From Treponema sp. (GTDB lineage: Bacteria > Spirochaetota > Spirochaetia > Treponematales > Treponemataceae), in NCBI GenBank assembly GCA_017534445.1, contig JAFXWC010000021.1:1-54958 (forward strand): a DNA stretch of 54,958 bases. The letters are read 5' to 3'. A model generated the notes under the pieces. That model worked only from the letters and a program-made list of their open reading frames with translations. It did no database searches and was not told the origin of the DNA. The stretch's first letter is position 1, and each line of letters begins with the position of its first letter. The translations under genes and the position numbers were made by a program. Below, in pieces: positions 8,095 through 16,584 of the stretch.

Positions 8095-9573
8095 TTACCT
8101 GGAAACTTTACGCTGAACCGGACGTGCAGCAGCAAGTCTCGAAGCGGCAGGCCTGGAAGCAGTTGGTCTAGAAGCAGCGGGTCTAACTGGTGATTTTGCC
8201 TGTCTAACCGCTTTAGCCCCACCTCTGGAAGCAAGCTTAGATGCAGTCCTTAAAGCAGCAGAAGACTTAGCCGAAGTGCGGACGGCAGACTTACCCAAAT
8301 TCTTTGCCTTAATCGTAGCACTGGTCTGGTTAACAAGGCGCTGGGCAAGAACCTTACTAAGGAAAATGCCGTAGTGGGGATTCTTTCTGATAAGCGAAAG
8401 GAAGGCAGACTTTGGCACCTTGATTACGCGGCAGCTTCCAACAGAAACAACTGTTGCAGTGCGGCGGTCGTTCAAAAGGAAGGCCATCTCGCCAATGAAC
8501 ATATCGTTTGGAGTAAGAACGTTAACAAGCTTCTTCTTTACGTAAACGGCAAAGCGCCCGCTAACAATAAAGAAAAGGTCGTTGGACATCTCGTTCTCGC
8601 GGCAGACAACTTCCTTGTTCTTGTATTCAATCGTGTCAAAAGGCTTCATTATGCCCGGAATAGTGTTAACCGCATTCACCTTGTTGGCAATAGTAAAGGT
8701 AACCTGATTGCCCCTCTCGTTGTAGGTAAGCTTCTTAACGCACTGCTTGCTAAGCGAAATACCGCGCCCGTGAGTGTCAAAATTGTTCTTTTTGTTCATT
8801 ATGGCACGCCAGTCAAAGCCTTCACCCTCATCCTTTATGCGGAAAGCAGAAACAGTCTTTCCGATTGCGTAGGAAATATGGATTTTGCGGTCACAATAGC
8901 GGGGGTCAACTCGCCTCTCGGAAATAAGCTCCAGCATGTCCCGCCCCTTCATCAGCCAGTCGGTCTTTTCCTGGTAGGTAATGTTAAGGTTCCCGTGCTC
9001 CAGGGCATTGGTAAGCATTTCCATAAAAGTTATGTGGAGTGCATAGCGGTCGTCATCAGAAATGCGGTTGGTGTTATAAAGATAGCTAACAAGAAAGTTC
9101 GTGTAAAAGCGGATGTCCATGGGGTCGTTGTTGCAAAGAAAAAGCCCGGATTCCTGGCCGCCAATAATGTCCTGCATGCCGCGGGTATACAAAAACTGCT
9201 GGTTCTGGTACAAAATGCGGAGAATTCTGCTAAAATGCCTCTCAAAGTCGTCCAGCTTCTGAACCGTAAGCATGTTGTTGTCCTTAAGCTCCTCCAGCTG
9301 CTGAACCTGCTCCGCGTCGCGCGCAACCGCAATAATACCGCCGTAGTGCAGCCAAGCGTCCGAGTTAATCGTCTCCAGAATCTTGGCGCAGTCAATGTTC
9401 TTGGAAGTATAATCCAGAACCTTGATTTCGGGCATCTCGTAATTAATGTAGCTAACGGCACTCTCTGTAGAACCAAAAATCTCGGAGTTAAAGAAAGCCG
9501 AATACAACTCGCAAGACTTCTGCACGGTATCAATAACCCTCTGGTTCGTAGAAAAAGTAACTATCTTCTTCAT
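8095..9573 (-). CDS. Anti-sigma-type ATPase plus cyclic-nucleotide-binding regulator with basic tail
   Basis: A 492-residue cytoplasmic regulator. Residues 1-110 resemble a receiver fold without a clear phosphoacceptor. Residues about 160-310 form a HATPase_c domain of the anti-sigma (RsbW-like) type, with an N box (EMLTNALEHGN), a G1 box (IKDEGEGFDW) and HGRGISL. Residues about 320-420 form a cyclic-nucleotide-binding domain (FIGEMAFLLNDRRTATV). The last about 65 residues are extremely rich in Ala, Arg, Ser, Lys and Pro, with ASRPTASRPAASR-like repeats as in histone H1-like proteins. The ATG at 9573 is chosen because an extended -10 (TGTTATACT) lies seven bases upstream. It may sense cNMP and sequester a regulator. 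Confidence 0.8.
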   Translation of the reverse strand: MKKIVTFSTNQRVIDTVQKSCELYSAFFNSEIFGSTESAVSYINYEMPEIKVLDYTSKNIDCAKILETINSDAWLHYGGIIAVARDAEQVQQLEELKDNNMLTVQKLDDFERHFSRILRILYQNQQFLYTRGMQDIIGGQESGLFLCNNDPMDIRFYTNFLVSYLYNTNRISDDDRYALHITFMEMLTNALEHGNLNITYQEKTDWLMKGRDMLELISERRVDPRYCDRKIHISYAIGKTVSAFRIKDEGEGFDWRAIMNKKNNFDTHGRGISLSKQCVKKLTYNERGNQVTFTIANKVNAVNTIPGIMKPFDTIEYKNKEVVCRENEMSNDLFFIVSGRFAVYVKKKLVNVLTPNDMFIGEMAFLLNDRRTATVVSVGSCRVIKVPKSAFLSLIRKNPHYGIFLSKVLAQRLVNQTSATIKAKNLGKSAVRTSAKSSAALRTASKLASRGGAKAVRQAKSPVRPAASRPTASRPAASRLAAARPVQRKVSR

Positions 9574-9662
9574 ATATAAAAGTATAACATTCCGCACTCA
9601 TAAATTCTACTAGTAATAGCAAAGTTCAAAACCAACTGTATAAATATTTCCTGAATTATTCT

Positions 9663-9691
9663 GGACGGTACTTTTATACGCTCTACCATCC
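9663..9691 (-). repeat. Short inverted repeat GGAYGGTA...TACCRTCC
   Basis: Arms GGACGGTA (9663-9670) and TACCATCC (9684-9691), 13 bases apart. The same motif lies at 29635-29663 and 40913-40940, always with a conserved inner GAGC or GCTC. No gene is supported in 9574-10242. Confidence 0.6.
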
Positions 9692-9715
9692 ATTTCTCCT
9701 CTAAAATCGACACTT

Positions 9716-10170
9716 GCCATTTTTTACCTGCAAACAAGCAGCACCATGGAGGGTGCGTCACATCTTAGCGGACAGATTCCGCAGGTTTTCGGCAGAAAAC
9801 CTGTAAGTAAAAAATGGCAAGGAGGCCATTTTTTACGGGCTTTCCGGGGTTCCGCCATCCGGCTCCATTGCTCCGCAACGCGCTACGCGCGCCCCTCCAA
9901 TCCCGCGTAGGACGCCAGGAAAAATTCCTCCCTGTCTCAATATTCTTTGGCAAGAAACAAAAAAACGTTCCCTGCACTCGCAGCGCAGCGTCAAGCGGCC
10001 CGTCGAAGGGAACATTCAACAAGAAGATTATTTGTTAACCAGCGGGGTTCTTAGGGGGAACCCCTAAGCGGTGCTGGAAAGGTGGGGAGGTTTGGAGGGG
10101 AGGAAAACCCGCTTCCGAGTAGAGGTTTTCCTCCCCTCCAAATTTGGGTTCCAAGGGAAACTCCCTTGAA
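9716..10170. repeat. Composite dispersed repeat, copy 3
   Basis: The left half is in reverse orientation. It contains a GCAGGTTTTC/GAAAACCTGT hairpin (9781-9803), a GTAAAAAATGGC hairpin (9807-9836) whose complement shows apex CTCCTT, and a reversed CCTACGCGGGATTGGAGGGG module to about 9910. The right half carries a split GTTCCCT...AGGGAAC hairpin and a 3' module at 10044-10170 almost identical to 164-290. Confidence 0.85.
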
Positions 10171-10242
10171 AAAATAAATTTTTTATGCAAAAAATCCCTT
10201 CCCCCTCTAACATAAAATTCAAAAATCGCCGATAATCGAAGT

Positions 10243-11007
10243 ATGAATAAGAATAGTTTTTTTAGGCCTATATTATTTTTATTTACAATTACCCTACTCT
10301 CAGCTTCCCAGCTTTTCGCAGCAGAATCTTCTGTACCCATAAGGCCTTATATTGCCCCAAAAGATGACCAGGATGCCGAATTTGCCAACATCGTGGCAAA
10401 ACTGGACACAGTTCAGGCCCCCTTCATCCAGGGACAAAACCTCGTTTTTACCGCAAAAAACAACGCCCGCCACATCGGAATCGCCTTTGAGCACGAAGAA
10501 TATAAAACCATACATTCCTTCAAGATACGCAACATCTACGACGCAGACTACAAAGTTCAGGAATCGCTCCAGTTCTTCATCATAAAGCTGCCAAAAGACG
10601 TCCAGGTAGTACGCTACCGCCTCATAATCGACGGACTTTGGACAACCGACCCATACAACAGCAACAAGACCTACAGCGAAAAGAGCGGGGTTCTTGTATC
10701 TCAGGTAGACGCAAGCCGCAGCATTCCTTTCGTTACCGAACAAAAGCAGAACGGCCTGGTTCATTTTGTCTACAAGGGAACAAAGGGCCAGCAAATCCGC
10801 CTTGGCGGTTCATTCACCAACTGGGACAGCTGGATCTACACAATGCGCGAAACAACCCCAGGAATCTACGAATTTGACCTTCCTCTCCCACCTGGAACCT
10901 ACCAGTACGCCTTCTACAACGGCATGAACACCCTCGTAGACCGCACCAACCCAATCCGCTGCTACGCTCCAGACGGCAAAGAAGCGTCCCAAATCACAAT
11001 ACAATAA
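10243..11007 (+). CDS. Exported protein with CBM48-like domains
   Basis: 254 residues starting with a cleavable signal peptide (MNKNSFFRPI to ASQLFAAE). The C-terminal module, about 171-235, is a glycogen-binding-like E-set domain of the CBM48/AMPK type (RLGGSFTNWDSWIYTM, then GIYEFDLPLPPGTYQYAFYN). The N-terminal part, about 60-145, has a weaker similar pattern (VRYRLIIDGLWTTDP), so there may be two tandem modules. No catalytic domain is present. It should sit in the periplasm or on the surface and may bind polysaccharide or a partner protein. GATAAT six bases before the ATG suggests a very short leader. Confidence 0.8.
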   Translation: MNKNSFFRPILFLFTITLLSASQLFAAESSVPIRPYIAPKDDQDAEFANIVAKLDTVQAPFIQGQNLVFTAKNNARHIGIAFEHEEYKTIHSFKIRNIYDADYKVQESLQFFIIKLPKDVQVVRYRLIIDGLWTTDPYNSNKTYSEKSGVLVSQVDASRSIPFVTEQKQNGLVHFVYKGTKGQQIRLGGSFTNWDSWIYTMRETTPGIYEFDLPLPPGTYQYAFYNGMNTLVDRTNPIRCYAPDGKEASQITIQ

Positions 11008-11055
11008 CCCGTTAAGCTGCAACCTGCTTAGCAACAAAGCCTCAAAACAAAGACC

Positions 11056-11084
11056 TTGCACCGCGTCCGCATAAATTGTAATAT
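11056..11084 (+). promoter_or_regulatory. Promoter of the DUF1361 gene
   Basis: TTGCAC at 11056-11061, a 17-base spacer and TAATAT at 11079-11084. The ATG begins seven bases after the -10 box, about where transcription should start, so the message looks leaderless. Confidence 0.55.
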
Positions 11085-11090
11085 GGTCGC

Positions 11091-11789
11091 ATGAAATCAT
11101 ATTTCCAGAAACTTTTCAGCCACAAAAGCACTTGGGTACTGCTCTTAATATCCCTTTTTTCCATTGCATTATCCACTTGCCGCAGAATCATAACAGGCAA
11201 CACCCTTTACACCTTCATGATTTGGAACCTCTTTCTTGCCTTCATTCCCTGGTTTCTGGCTTCAATCATATATATAAAGGAAGTAAAAAAAATATTTCCC
11301 CTTATTGCAATAGCCCTGGTGTGGCTGGCCTTCTTTCCAAACGCCCCCTACATTCTGACCGACCTGCTGCACCTTGGAAACAGGAACTGGCATTCCGCCC
11401 CTCCTTGGTTTGACCTAATAATGCTCCTTAGCTACGCATTCGCAGGCCTAATATACGGCTTCGTAAGCCTACAAATGATAGAAGAAAAAATCAAAACAGA
11501 CTTTGCCTGCAAGTTCGCAGCGGCTGTAAGCATAGCCTTTCTTTACCTGTCTGGCTTTGGAGTCTACATCGGAAGATTCCTAAGGTGGAATTCATGGGAC
11601 ATTCTGGAAAACCTTCCATCCCTTGCCCAAGACATACTCCACAGGGTCCGTCACCCCTTTCTACACGCAAGGACCTGGGGCTTTACCCTCCTCTTCGGCA
11701 CCCTTTTAAACATAATCTACATCATCTTCAAGCAAGACGACTTAAAATTATCCCCTTCTTGCACAAAGTGCGAAAAATCACCAGAATAG
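11091..11789 (+). CDS. DUF1361 integral membrane protein
   Basis: A 232-residue polytopic membrane protein with about six helices. It carries DUF1361 signatures: FLAFIPWFLA early, WLAFFPNAPYILTDLLHL in the middle, then PPWFDL and GLIYGFVSLQ. The family has no established function. It ends 24 bases before the SulP transporter gene, which has its own GGA-rich ribosome-binding site, so the two are probably co-transcribed. Confidence 0.85.
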   Translation: MKSYFQKLFSHKSTWVLLLISLFSIALSTCRRIITGNTLYTFMIWNLFLAFIPWFLASIIYIKEVKKIFPLIAIALVWLAFFPNAPYILTDLLHLGNRNWHSAPPWFDLIMLLSYAFAGLIYGFVSLQMIEEKIKTDFACKFAAAVSIAFLYLSGFGVYIGRFLRWNSWDILENLPSLAQDILHRVRHPFLHARTWGFTLLFGTLLNIIYIIFKQDDLKLSPSCTKCEKSPE

Positions 11790-11813
11790 GGAATATTTTC
11801 AAAGGAAATCAAA

Positions 11814-13472
11814 ATGTACAAACCAGACTTACTCAATTCACTAAAAGACTACACGGCTAAAAAATTCATGACCGATTTTATAGCCGGCATCATCGTGGGC
11901 ATTGTAGCCCTTCCCCTTTCAATTGCATTTGCAATCGCCTCTGGATGCAGCCCGGAGACAGGCCTTTACACAGCCATAATTGCAGGCTTCTGCATTGCGG
12001 CTTTTGGCGGAACAAAGTGCCAGATAGGAGGCCCAACCGGTGCCTTTACCGTAATCATCTATAAAATCGTAAACAATCCCCAGCTTGGAATGACGGGACT
12101 TGCAACGGCAACGCTTCTTGCAGGACTAATACTTATTCTGCTCGGAGTCTTTAAGCTGGGCGGCCTTGTAAAATTCATCCCCTACACAATCGTAACAGGC
12201 TTTACCGCAGGTATAGCAATAACAATTGCAACAGGACAGATTGGCGACTTCTTTGGACTTACAACCGGAAAGCTGCCAGGAACCTTTACCGGCAAAATAA
12301 TCACTTATGCAAATTCTTTCCATACCATAGACTGGTATTCCTTTGCAATGGCCCTTACATGCCTTATCGTAATCTTCCTTTGGCCAAAGGTAACAAAAAA
12401 AATCCCCGGCAGCCTTATAGTAATCATCCTTGCCACGGTAGCAAACATAATAATTTCCAATACAACAGGCCTGCATACGGACATAATAAAAGACCGCTAC
12501 GCAATACCTTCATCCCTTCCAAAACCACAGCTTCCCGCACTTGGACTCCAGACAATAGTAGACGTCTTCCCAACCGCATGCTCCATAGCTGTACTTGCCG
12601 CAATTGAATCCCTGCTTTCTGCAGTAGTTGCCGATGGTATGATAGGAACCAAGCACGACTCCAACAACGAGCTGATTGGACAGGGAATTGCAAATATCCT
12701 AAGTCCACTCTTTGGCGGTCTACCTGCAACAGGAGCAATTGCCCGCACAGCCACCAACATCAAGAACGGAGGAAGAACACCTGTTGCGGGAATGGTTCAC
12801 GCAGTCATTCTTTTGCTCATAATGATTTTCTTTGGCAAGTATGTAGAATACATCCCCCTTGCGGCCCTTTCGGCAGTGCTTATTTCTGTTGCATGGAACA
12901 TGGCGGGAATCAGCGCAATCAGGGCCTTGCTCAAGGGAGAAAAATCAGACATCTGCGTTCTTGCAATAACCTTCCTTATCACCGTATTCGTTGACCTTAC
13001 CTACGCAATAGGTGTCGGACTCATTTTTGCAATGTTCTTCTTCATCAAAAAAATCAGCGACCTCAGCGAAGTTCAGGCAGGCCAGCGCACCATCGTAACA
13101 GGAATAACCGGTGACGGCAGCGAAGAAACAATCGAAATTCCCAAGAACGTTATGGTCTACGAAATTGACGGTTCACTCTTTTTTGGAACCATACGCAAAT
13201 TTGAGCTTGCGGCAGAAAGAGCAGGCCTTAACTACAAGGTTTTGATTCTGCGCATGAGGAACACCCTTTACATGGATGCAGGCGGAATCCGTGCACTTGA
13301 GCAGCTAAAAGCTCTTTGCGACAAAAACGGCATTCAGATTGTGCTTTCGGGAATCCACACCCAGCCTTACATGCTCTGCGAAAAAATGGGCATGGCAGAC
13401 AAAATTGGCCGGGAAAATATTTTCGACAACATCAACGGAGCCCTTCAAAGAGCAAAGGAACTTATAAAATAA
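11814..13472 (+). CDS. SulP-family anion transporter with STAS domain
   Basis: 552 residues. The N-terminal 400 form the multi-helix SulP transporter core, starting with FIAGIIVGIVALPLSIAFAI and ASGCSPETGLYTAIIAGF, with the family's GPTGAF motif. The last about 120 residues form a STAS domain (NVMVYEIDGSLFFGT, then LYMDAGGIRALEQL). SulP proteins move sulfate, bicarbonate or similar anions across the inner membrane by symport or exchange; the substrate cannot be assigned here. An AAAGGAAA ribosome-binding site precedes the ATG. The gene is followed by repeats. Confidence 0.92.
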   Translation: MYKPDLLNSLKDYTAKKFMTDFIAGIIVGIVALPLSIAFAIASGCSPETGLYTAIIAGFCIAAFGGTKCQIGGPTGAFTVIIYKIVNNPQLGMTGLATATLLAGLILILLGVFKLGGLVKFIPYTIVTGFTAGIAITIATGQIGDFFGLTTGKLPGTFTGKIITYANSFHTIDWYSFAMALTCLIVIFLWPKVTKKIPGSLIVIILATVANIIISNTTGLHTDIIKDRYAIPSSLPKPQLPALGLQTIVDVFPTACSIAVLAAIESLLSAVVADGMIGTKHDSNNELIGQGIANILSPLFGGLPATGAIARTATNIKNGGRTPVAGMVHAVILLLIMIFFGKYVEYIPLAALSAVLISVAWNMAGISAIRALLKGEKSDICVLAITFLITVFVDLTYAIGVGLIFAMFFFIKKISDLSEVQAGQRTIVTGITGDGSEETIEIPKNVMVYEIDGSLFFGTIRKFELAAERAGLNYKVLILRMRNTLYMDAGGIRALEQLKALCDKNGIQIVLSGIHTQPYMLCEKMGMADKIGRENIFDNINGALQRAKELIK

Positions 13473-13545
13473 TTTTTGGACGGAACTCTAGGGGCTGGGC
13501 AATTTTTTTTTATTGCAAACATACACTACCGTTTGCCTTCCCCGC

Positions 13546-13978
13546 TTTCCAGGGTCGCTCGAAACTTCGTTGCGAGAACCGGCTTTCGCCTACATTACAG
13601 TCGGGTTCAGCCCTTCGACTTTGCTCAGGGACCGCACCCAACTGCAACGGCTACGCCGCCCTTCCAATCGGGCGTAGGTCGCCTGGAAAAATCCCTCCAT
13701 GGATTTTTCCAGGATTGCAGAAGCGCTTCGCACTTCTGCACGCTGCTAACCCGCCCTCCATGGCTCGATATTGTCTGGCAAGAAAGAAAAAACGTTCCCT
13801 GAGTTCGTCGAAGGGAACATTCACAAAAAAACATTTGTTAACAACCGGGGTTCTTAGGGGGGAACCCCTAAGCCGTGCCCGAGAAGGAGGGGTGGTTTGG
13901 AGGGGAGGAAACAGCGGGCTTCGGACTCCGAGCGGTTTCCTCCCCTCCAAATTCGGGGTGCAAGGGTACGCCCTTGAA
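13546..13978. repeat. Composite dispersed repeat, copy 4
   Basis: Begins with a reversed CCCGATTGGAAGGG-type module (13546-13690). Then come a hairpin at 13682-13713 (stem CCTGGAAAAATCC, apex CTCCAT), a hairpin at 13716-13740 (TGCAGAAG/CTTCTGCA), a GTTCCCT/AGGGAAC hairpin near 13795-13819, and a 3' module at 13847-13978. Fills the gap after the SulP gene; no gene is supported in it. Confidence 0.85.
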
Positions 13979-13986
13979 AAATTTTT

Positions 13987-14472
13987 TCAATGCCTTTCTA
14001 TATACGATTGGGTTATTTCTGCGGCAAGTTTTACCAGCATTGGACAGGGGCGCTTTTGGTAATACTCGCTCGTTCTTTTTTCCGCAACCCAAGATTCGGC
14101 GGTATTGCCAACAGAATTGCTGCCATCAGCTTTTTTTAGGCCCAAGAGTTCCCTGCACACAATCGAGTTTCCCCCGTTCTGCTCCCTGTAGCTTTGGGCC
14201 AAGTCCTGAATCTCTTTGTAAAAGGCAGACTTTCCTTCCGGGTCAGTGTTTCCGTACAGGGTGCTTATTACAAAGACAATACCGGAAAAGGCACCGCACA
14301 CTTCCCTCATCCGGCCAAAGCCCGCACCAAAACCGGCAGACATCTTTACAGCCTGCTCTTCGCTAAGCCCCATTTCCTGGGCAAAAGCAGCAACAACGCT
14401 TTGAGAGCAATTGAATCCCTTCATAAAAAATGCTTCGGCAAGAGAGCCTTTTTCTTCTACCTTCTTATCCAT
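13987..14472 (-). CDS. C_GCAxxG_C_C family protein
   Basis: A 161-residue cytoplasmic protein of the C_GCAxxG_C_C family, named for conserved Cys residues that may bind a redox or metal centre. Visible features are FMKGFNCSQSVVAAFAQEMG near the start, then GFGAGFGRMREVCGAFSG, SIVCRELLG and a late RPCPML. The family includes putative redox proteins; no reaction is established. The ATG at 14472 is preferred over an upstream in-frame codon because a promoter lies just in front of it. Confidence 0.85.
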   Translation of the reverse strand: MDKKVEEKGSLAEAFFMKGFNCSQSVVAAFAQEMGLSEEQAVKMSAGFGAGFGRMREVCGAFSGIVFVISTLYGNTDPEGKSAFYKEIQDLAQSYREQNGGNSIVCRELLGLKKADGSNSVGNTAESWVAEKRTSEYYQKRPCPMLVKLAAEITQSYIERH

Positions 14473-14482
14473 ACAAATGCAG

Positions 14483-14511
14483 ATTTTAGTTTCGATTGCA
14501 AAAAAAATCAA
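14483..14511 (-). promoter_or_regulatory. Promoter of the C_GCAxxG_C_C gene
   Basis: On the minus strand, TTGATT (14506-14511), a 17-base spacer and TAAAAT (14483-14488). The ATG follows ten bases after the -10 box, so the leader would be only a few bases. Confidence 0.5.
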
Positions 14512-14625
14512 TTGTAACACGGAAGGGCAAGCTGTAAAATTTCACACCTAAACTTTTGCATCATACATCCCGCTTTCCGTATCTTACCAAAAAGTATATT
14601 GCATGCAGGAAAGACCTAATTTATT

Positions 14626-15882
14626 ATGCAAATCATGCAAAGACGCAAAACACTTTCACTAATCATTTTTTTATTCATCTCTGTTTTACCCCTTTTCAGC
14701 AGGGCAAGAAATCAAGATGAAATTCTTGTTTCAAAAATCAAAGTTTTTCTTGATGATGAAGAACTTGATGCAGATTCAGAGCCTAGGGGAAAAATAAAAC
14801 TTTCAACAATTCTTAGCTACTCAAAATTCCGGGAAGGAAAAAGTTTTTCTGGAAAAGCCTTTGCAAAAGAAATAGAAAGAACAAAGCTTAGGCTTATGGA
14901 CAGCGGGCTCTTTTATTCGGCAGAAGTAGAGGCCAGCGACTCAAAGAAAAATCCGGGAAGCAAAGTAATTTATGTTTCCGTACAAACAGGATTCCATCTT
15001 CGCTTTGGCGGCGGAAAGGCTTATGGCTTTTTTGGAAAAGCTGCCCTTGGTGGAAACAGAAATATTCTTAAGGGATATCTTGGAAGCAACAAAAATGGGG
15101 TCAGCTATCTTGATGAAAACACTTTTGGACTTCCCCTTATTTTTGGAGCAAGCCTTCTTACAAATGCACCGCTTGCAATTGCCGGAAAAGAAGTCTTATC
15201 TTTTGACGCTATTCTAAAGACAGGATTTTTTCTTAACCCCGAATTAAAGCTTGGACTAGATCTGCGCGACGAGATAGTTTGTACCGACAAAACCGTATCA
15301 GATTATGAAGTAACTGTGTCACCATATATTTCCCAAAGAGTTTTTTTATCTGAAAAATTAACGGTGAATACAGAGCTCCGTTCCTTCTCTTCATTTTGCA
15401 AGGAAGAAGGTTCTCATAGTGCCGAAGCTGCCATAAATGCCAACTACACGCCCTTTAGCAAAATCACACTTGCAGGGCTCTTGAGCGGAGGCTGCAATAT
15501 CAGCGATGCAAAAATAGATCTTGAAAAGACAGCCATAGACTTATATGACGGACTAGGGCTTGCAAACAGGGGAATACGTTCTGGTTACAAATCAGAAGAC
15601 TTGGCTACAGACTGCTACGGACTTGCTTCTGCAGAAATCAGATGGAATGCCTTGAGCTTTAATCTACCGCCAAGTTTTCCAGTTCAGTTTGTTCCCTTTG
15701 TTTTTACAGACCTTGCCCTGGCTTACGATTATACGGATCATACATCAAGATTTCTGGATGCTTACGGAATTGGACTTCAGATTAATTTTGAATGTCCTGT
15801 ATTTGCATATTTTAACTTTTCATACGGAGTAAATCATCTTGGAGAAAGAAAATTTATCTTTTCCGCAATGAAGAGTTTTTAA
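14626..15882 (+). CDS. Omp85-like outer-membrane protein
   Basis: 418 residues with a signal peptide (ending near LFSRA), a single POTRA-like region (about 30-125, with ILSYSKFREGKSFSG and RLMDSGLFYSAEVE) and a C-terminal half rich in alternating beta strands ending in Phe (FSAMKSF), as in outer-membrane barrels. The order resembles BamA/TamA-type proteins, but with one POTRA domain and a short barrel. It may help insert or export outer-membrane or surface proteins, or be a simple surface antigen. A GGAAAG sequence about ten bases before the first ATG could serve as ribosome-binding site. The following TPR-like gene is 22 bases downstream and probably in the same operon. Confidence 0.75.
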   Translation: MQIMQRRKTLSLIIFLFISVLPLFSRARNQDEILVSKIKVFLDDEELDADSEPRGKIKLSTILSYSKFREGKSFSGKAFAKEIERTKLRLMDSGLFYSAEVEASDSKKNPGSKVIYVSVQTGFHLRFGGGKAYGFFGKAALGGNRNILKGYLGSNKNGVSYLDENTFGLPLIFGASLLTNAPLAIAGKEVLSFDAILKTGFFLNPELKLGLDLRDEIVCTDKTVSDYEVTVSPYISQRVFLSEKLTVNTELRSFSSFCKEEGSHSAEAAINANYTPFSKITLAGLLSGGCNISDAKIDLEKTAIDLYDGLGLANRGIRSGYKSEDLATDCYGLASAEIRWNALSFNLPPSFPVQFVPFVFTDLALAYDYTDHTSRFLDAYGIGLQINFECPVFAYFNFSYGVNHLGERKFIFSAMKSF

Positions 15883-15904
15883 TAAAAAATATTTGGAGGT
15901 TCTT

Positions 15905-16537
15905 ATGAAAAAGATCGTTAAAGTATGGCTTATCATCCTAAGCCTTTCTGCAGCCGGAAAAATGAATGCCTTGGCAGAGGAAATCAATCCTCAGATTCAA
16001 AAAGGAATTGAATACCACAACCGCTCCAGGAATCCAGAAGAAAAAGATGCAGACAAGTTGATTGAAGATTGCCTTGAATGCCTTGAGCCTTTTACGCAAA
16101 GCAATGCCCTTGCCTGTGCAATATATGGAAGTGCCACGAATATCAAGGCCGGAAGAATTTCAAAAGCAAGTCCACTTAAGTCTCTTGGTCTTCTAAAAAA
16201 AGGCAGCAAATATCTGGACCAAGCGGTTTCCATAAATCCAAAAGATGAAAGCATCCGCCTTATCCGGCTTGAAAACGGAATAGAAGTAAGCAGGACTTCT
16301 CCCGTAAAAAGATACAAAGAAATCAGCAAAGATGTTGACTTCTTTATAAAAGATGGAAAAATCAAAAGCCTGTCTGGAGAAAGCAAGGCAGAAGCCTATT
16401 TGTACTGCGGATTTTATTACCTTGATTCGGGAAAGCTGGATTACGCGCTTAAATTGTTTGAAGAAGCAGAAAGGGCGGATCCAAGTTCTGAATGTGGGAA
16501 AAAAGCGCATAAAATGCTGGAAAAATATTCAGAATAA
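15905..16537 (+). CDS. Exported TPR-like protein
   Basis: 210 residues with a signal peptide (MKKIVKVWLIILSLSAAGKM to ALAEE) and a helical mature part. Repeats with tetratricopeptide spacing are visible, such as KKGSKYLDQAVSINPKDESIRL and YCGFYYLDSGKLDYALKLFE. It should be periplasmic. The ATG at 15905 has a TTGGAGG ribosome-binding site; an in-frame codon at 15893 lies before it and is not used. Its position right after the Omp85-like gene suggests a partner protein for outer-membrane assembly or transport. Confidence 0.75.
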   Translation: MKKIVKVWLIILSLSAAGKMNALAEEINPQIQKGIEYHNRSRNPEEKDADKLIEDCLECLEPFTQSNALACAIYGSATNIKAGRISKASPLKSLGLLKKGSKYLDQAVSINPKDESIRLIRLENGIEVSRTSPVKRYKEISKDVDFFIKDGKIKSLSGESKAEAYLYCGFYYLDSGKLDYALKLFEEAERADPSSECGKKAHKMLEKYSE

Positions 16538-16584
16538 ATTTCACCAGTCTTCTATATAATCTGAAAAAATGCTAGAATGCAACC

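Noticed and set aside
8374..9579. A 401-codon open frame opposite the cNMP regulator.
   Set aside because: It is the antisense shadow of a well-supported gene and shows no domain pattern or start signal.
9570..9761. A 63-codon minus-strand frame after the short inverted repeat.
   Set aside because: Covers repeat DNA and ends in the regulator promoter; a similar reading in the related copy near 29650 is interrupted.
13316..14062. A 248-codon frame across the SulP end and repeats.
   Set aside because: It runs through the repeat modules and the end of the SulP gene in another frame; no conserved protein pattern.
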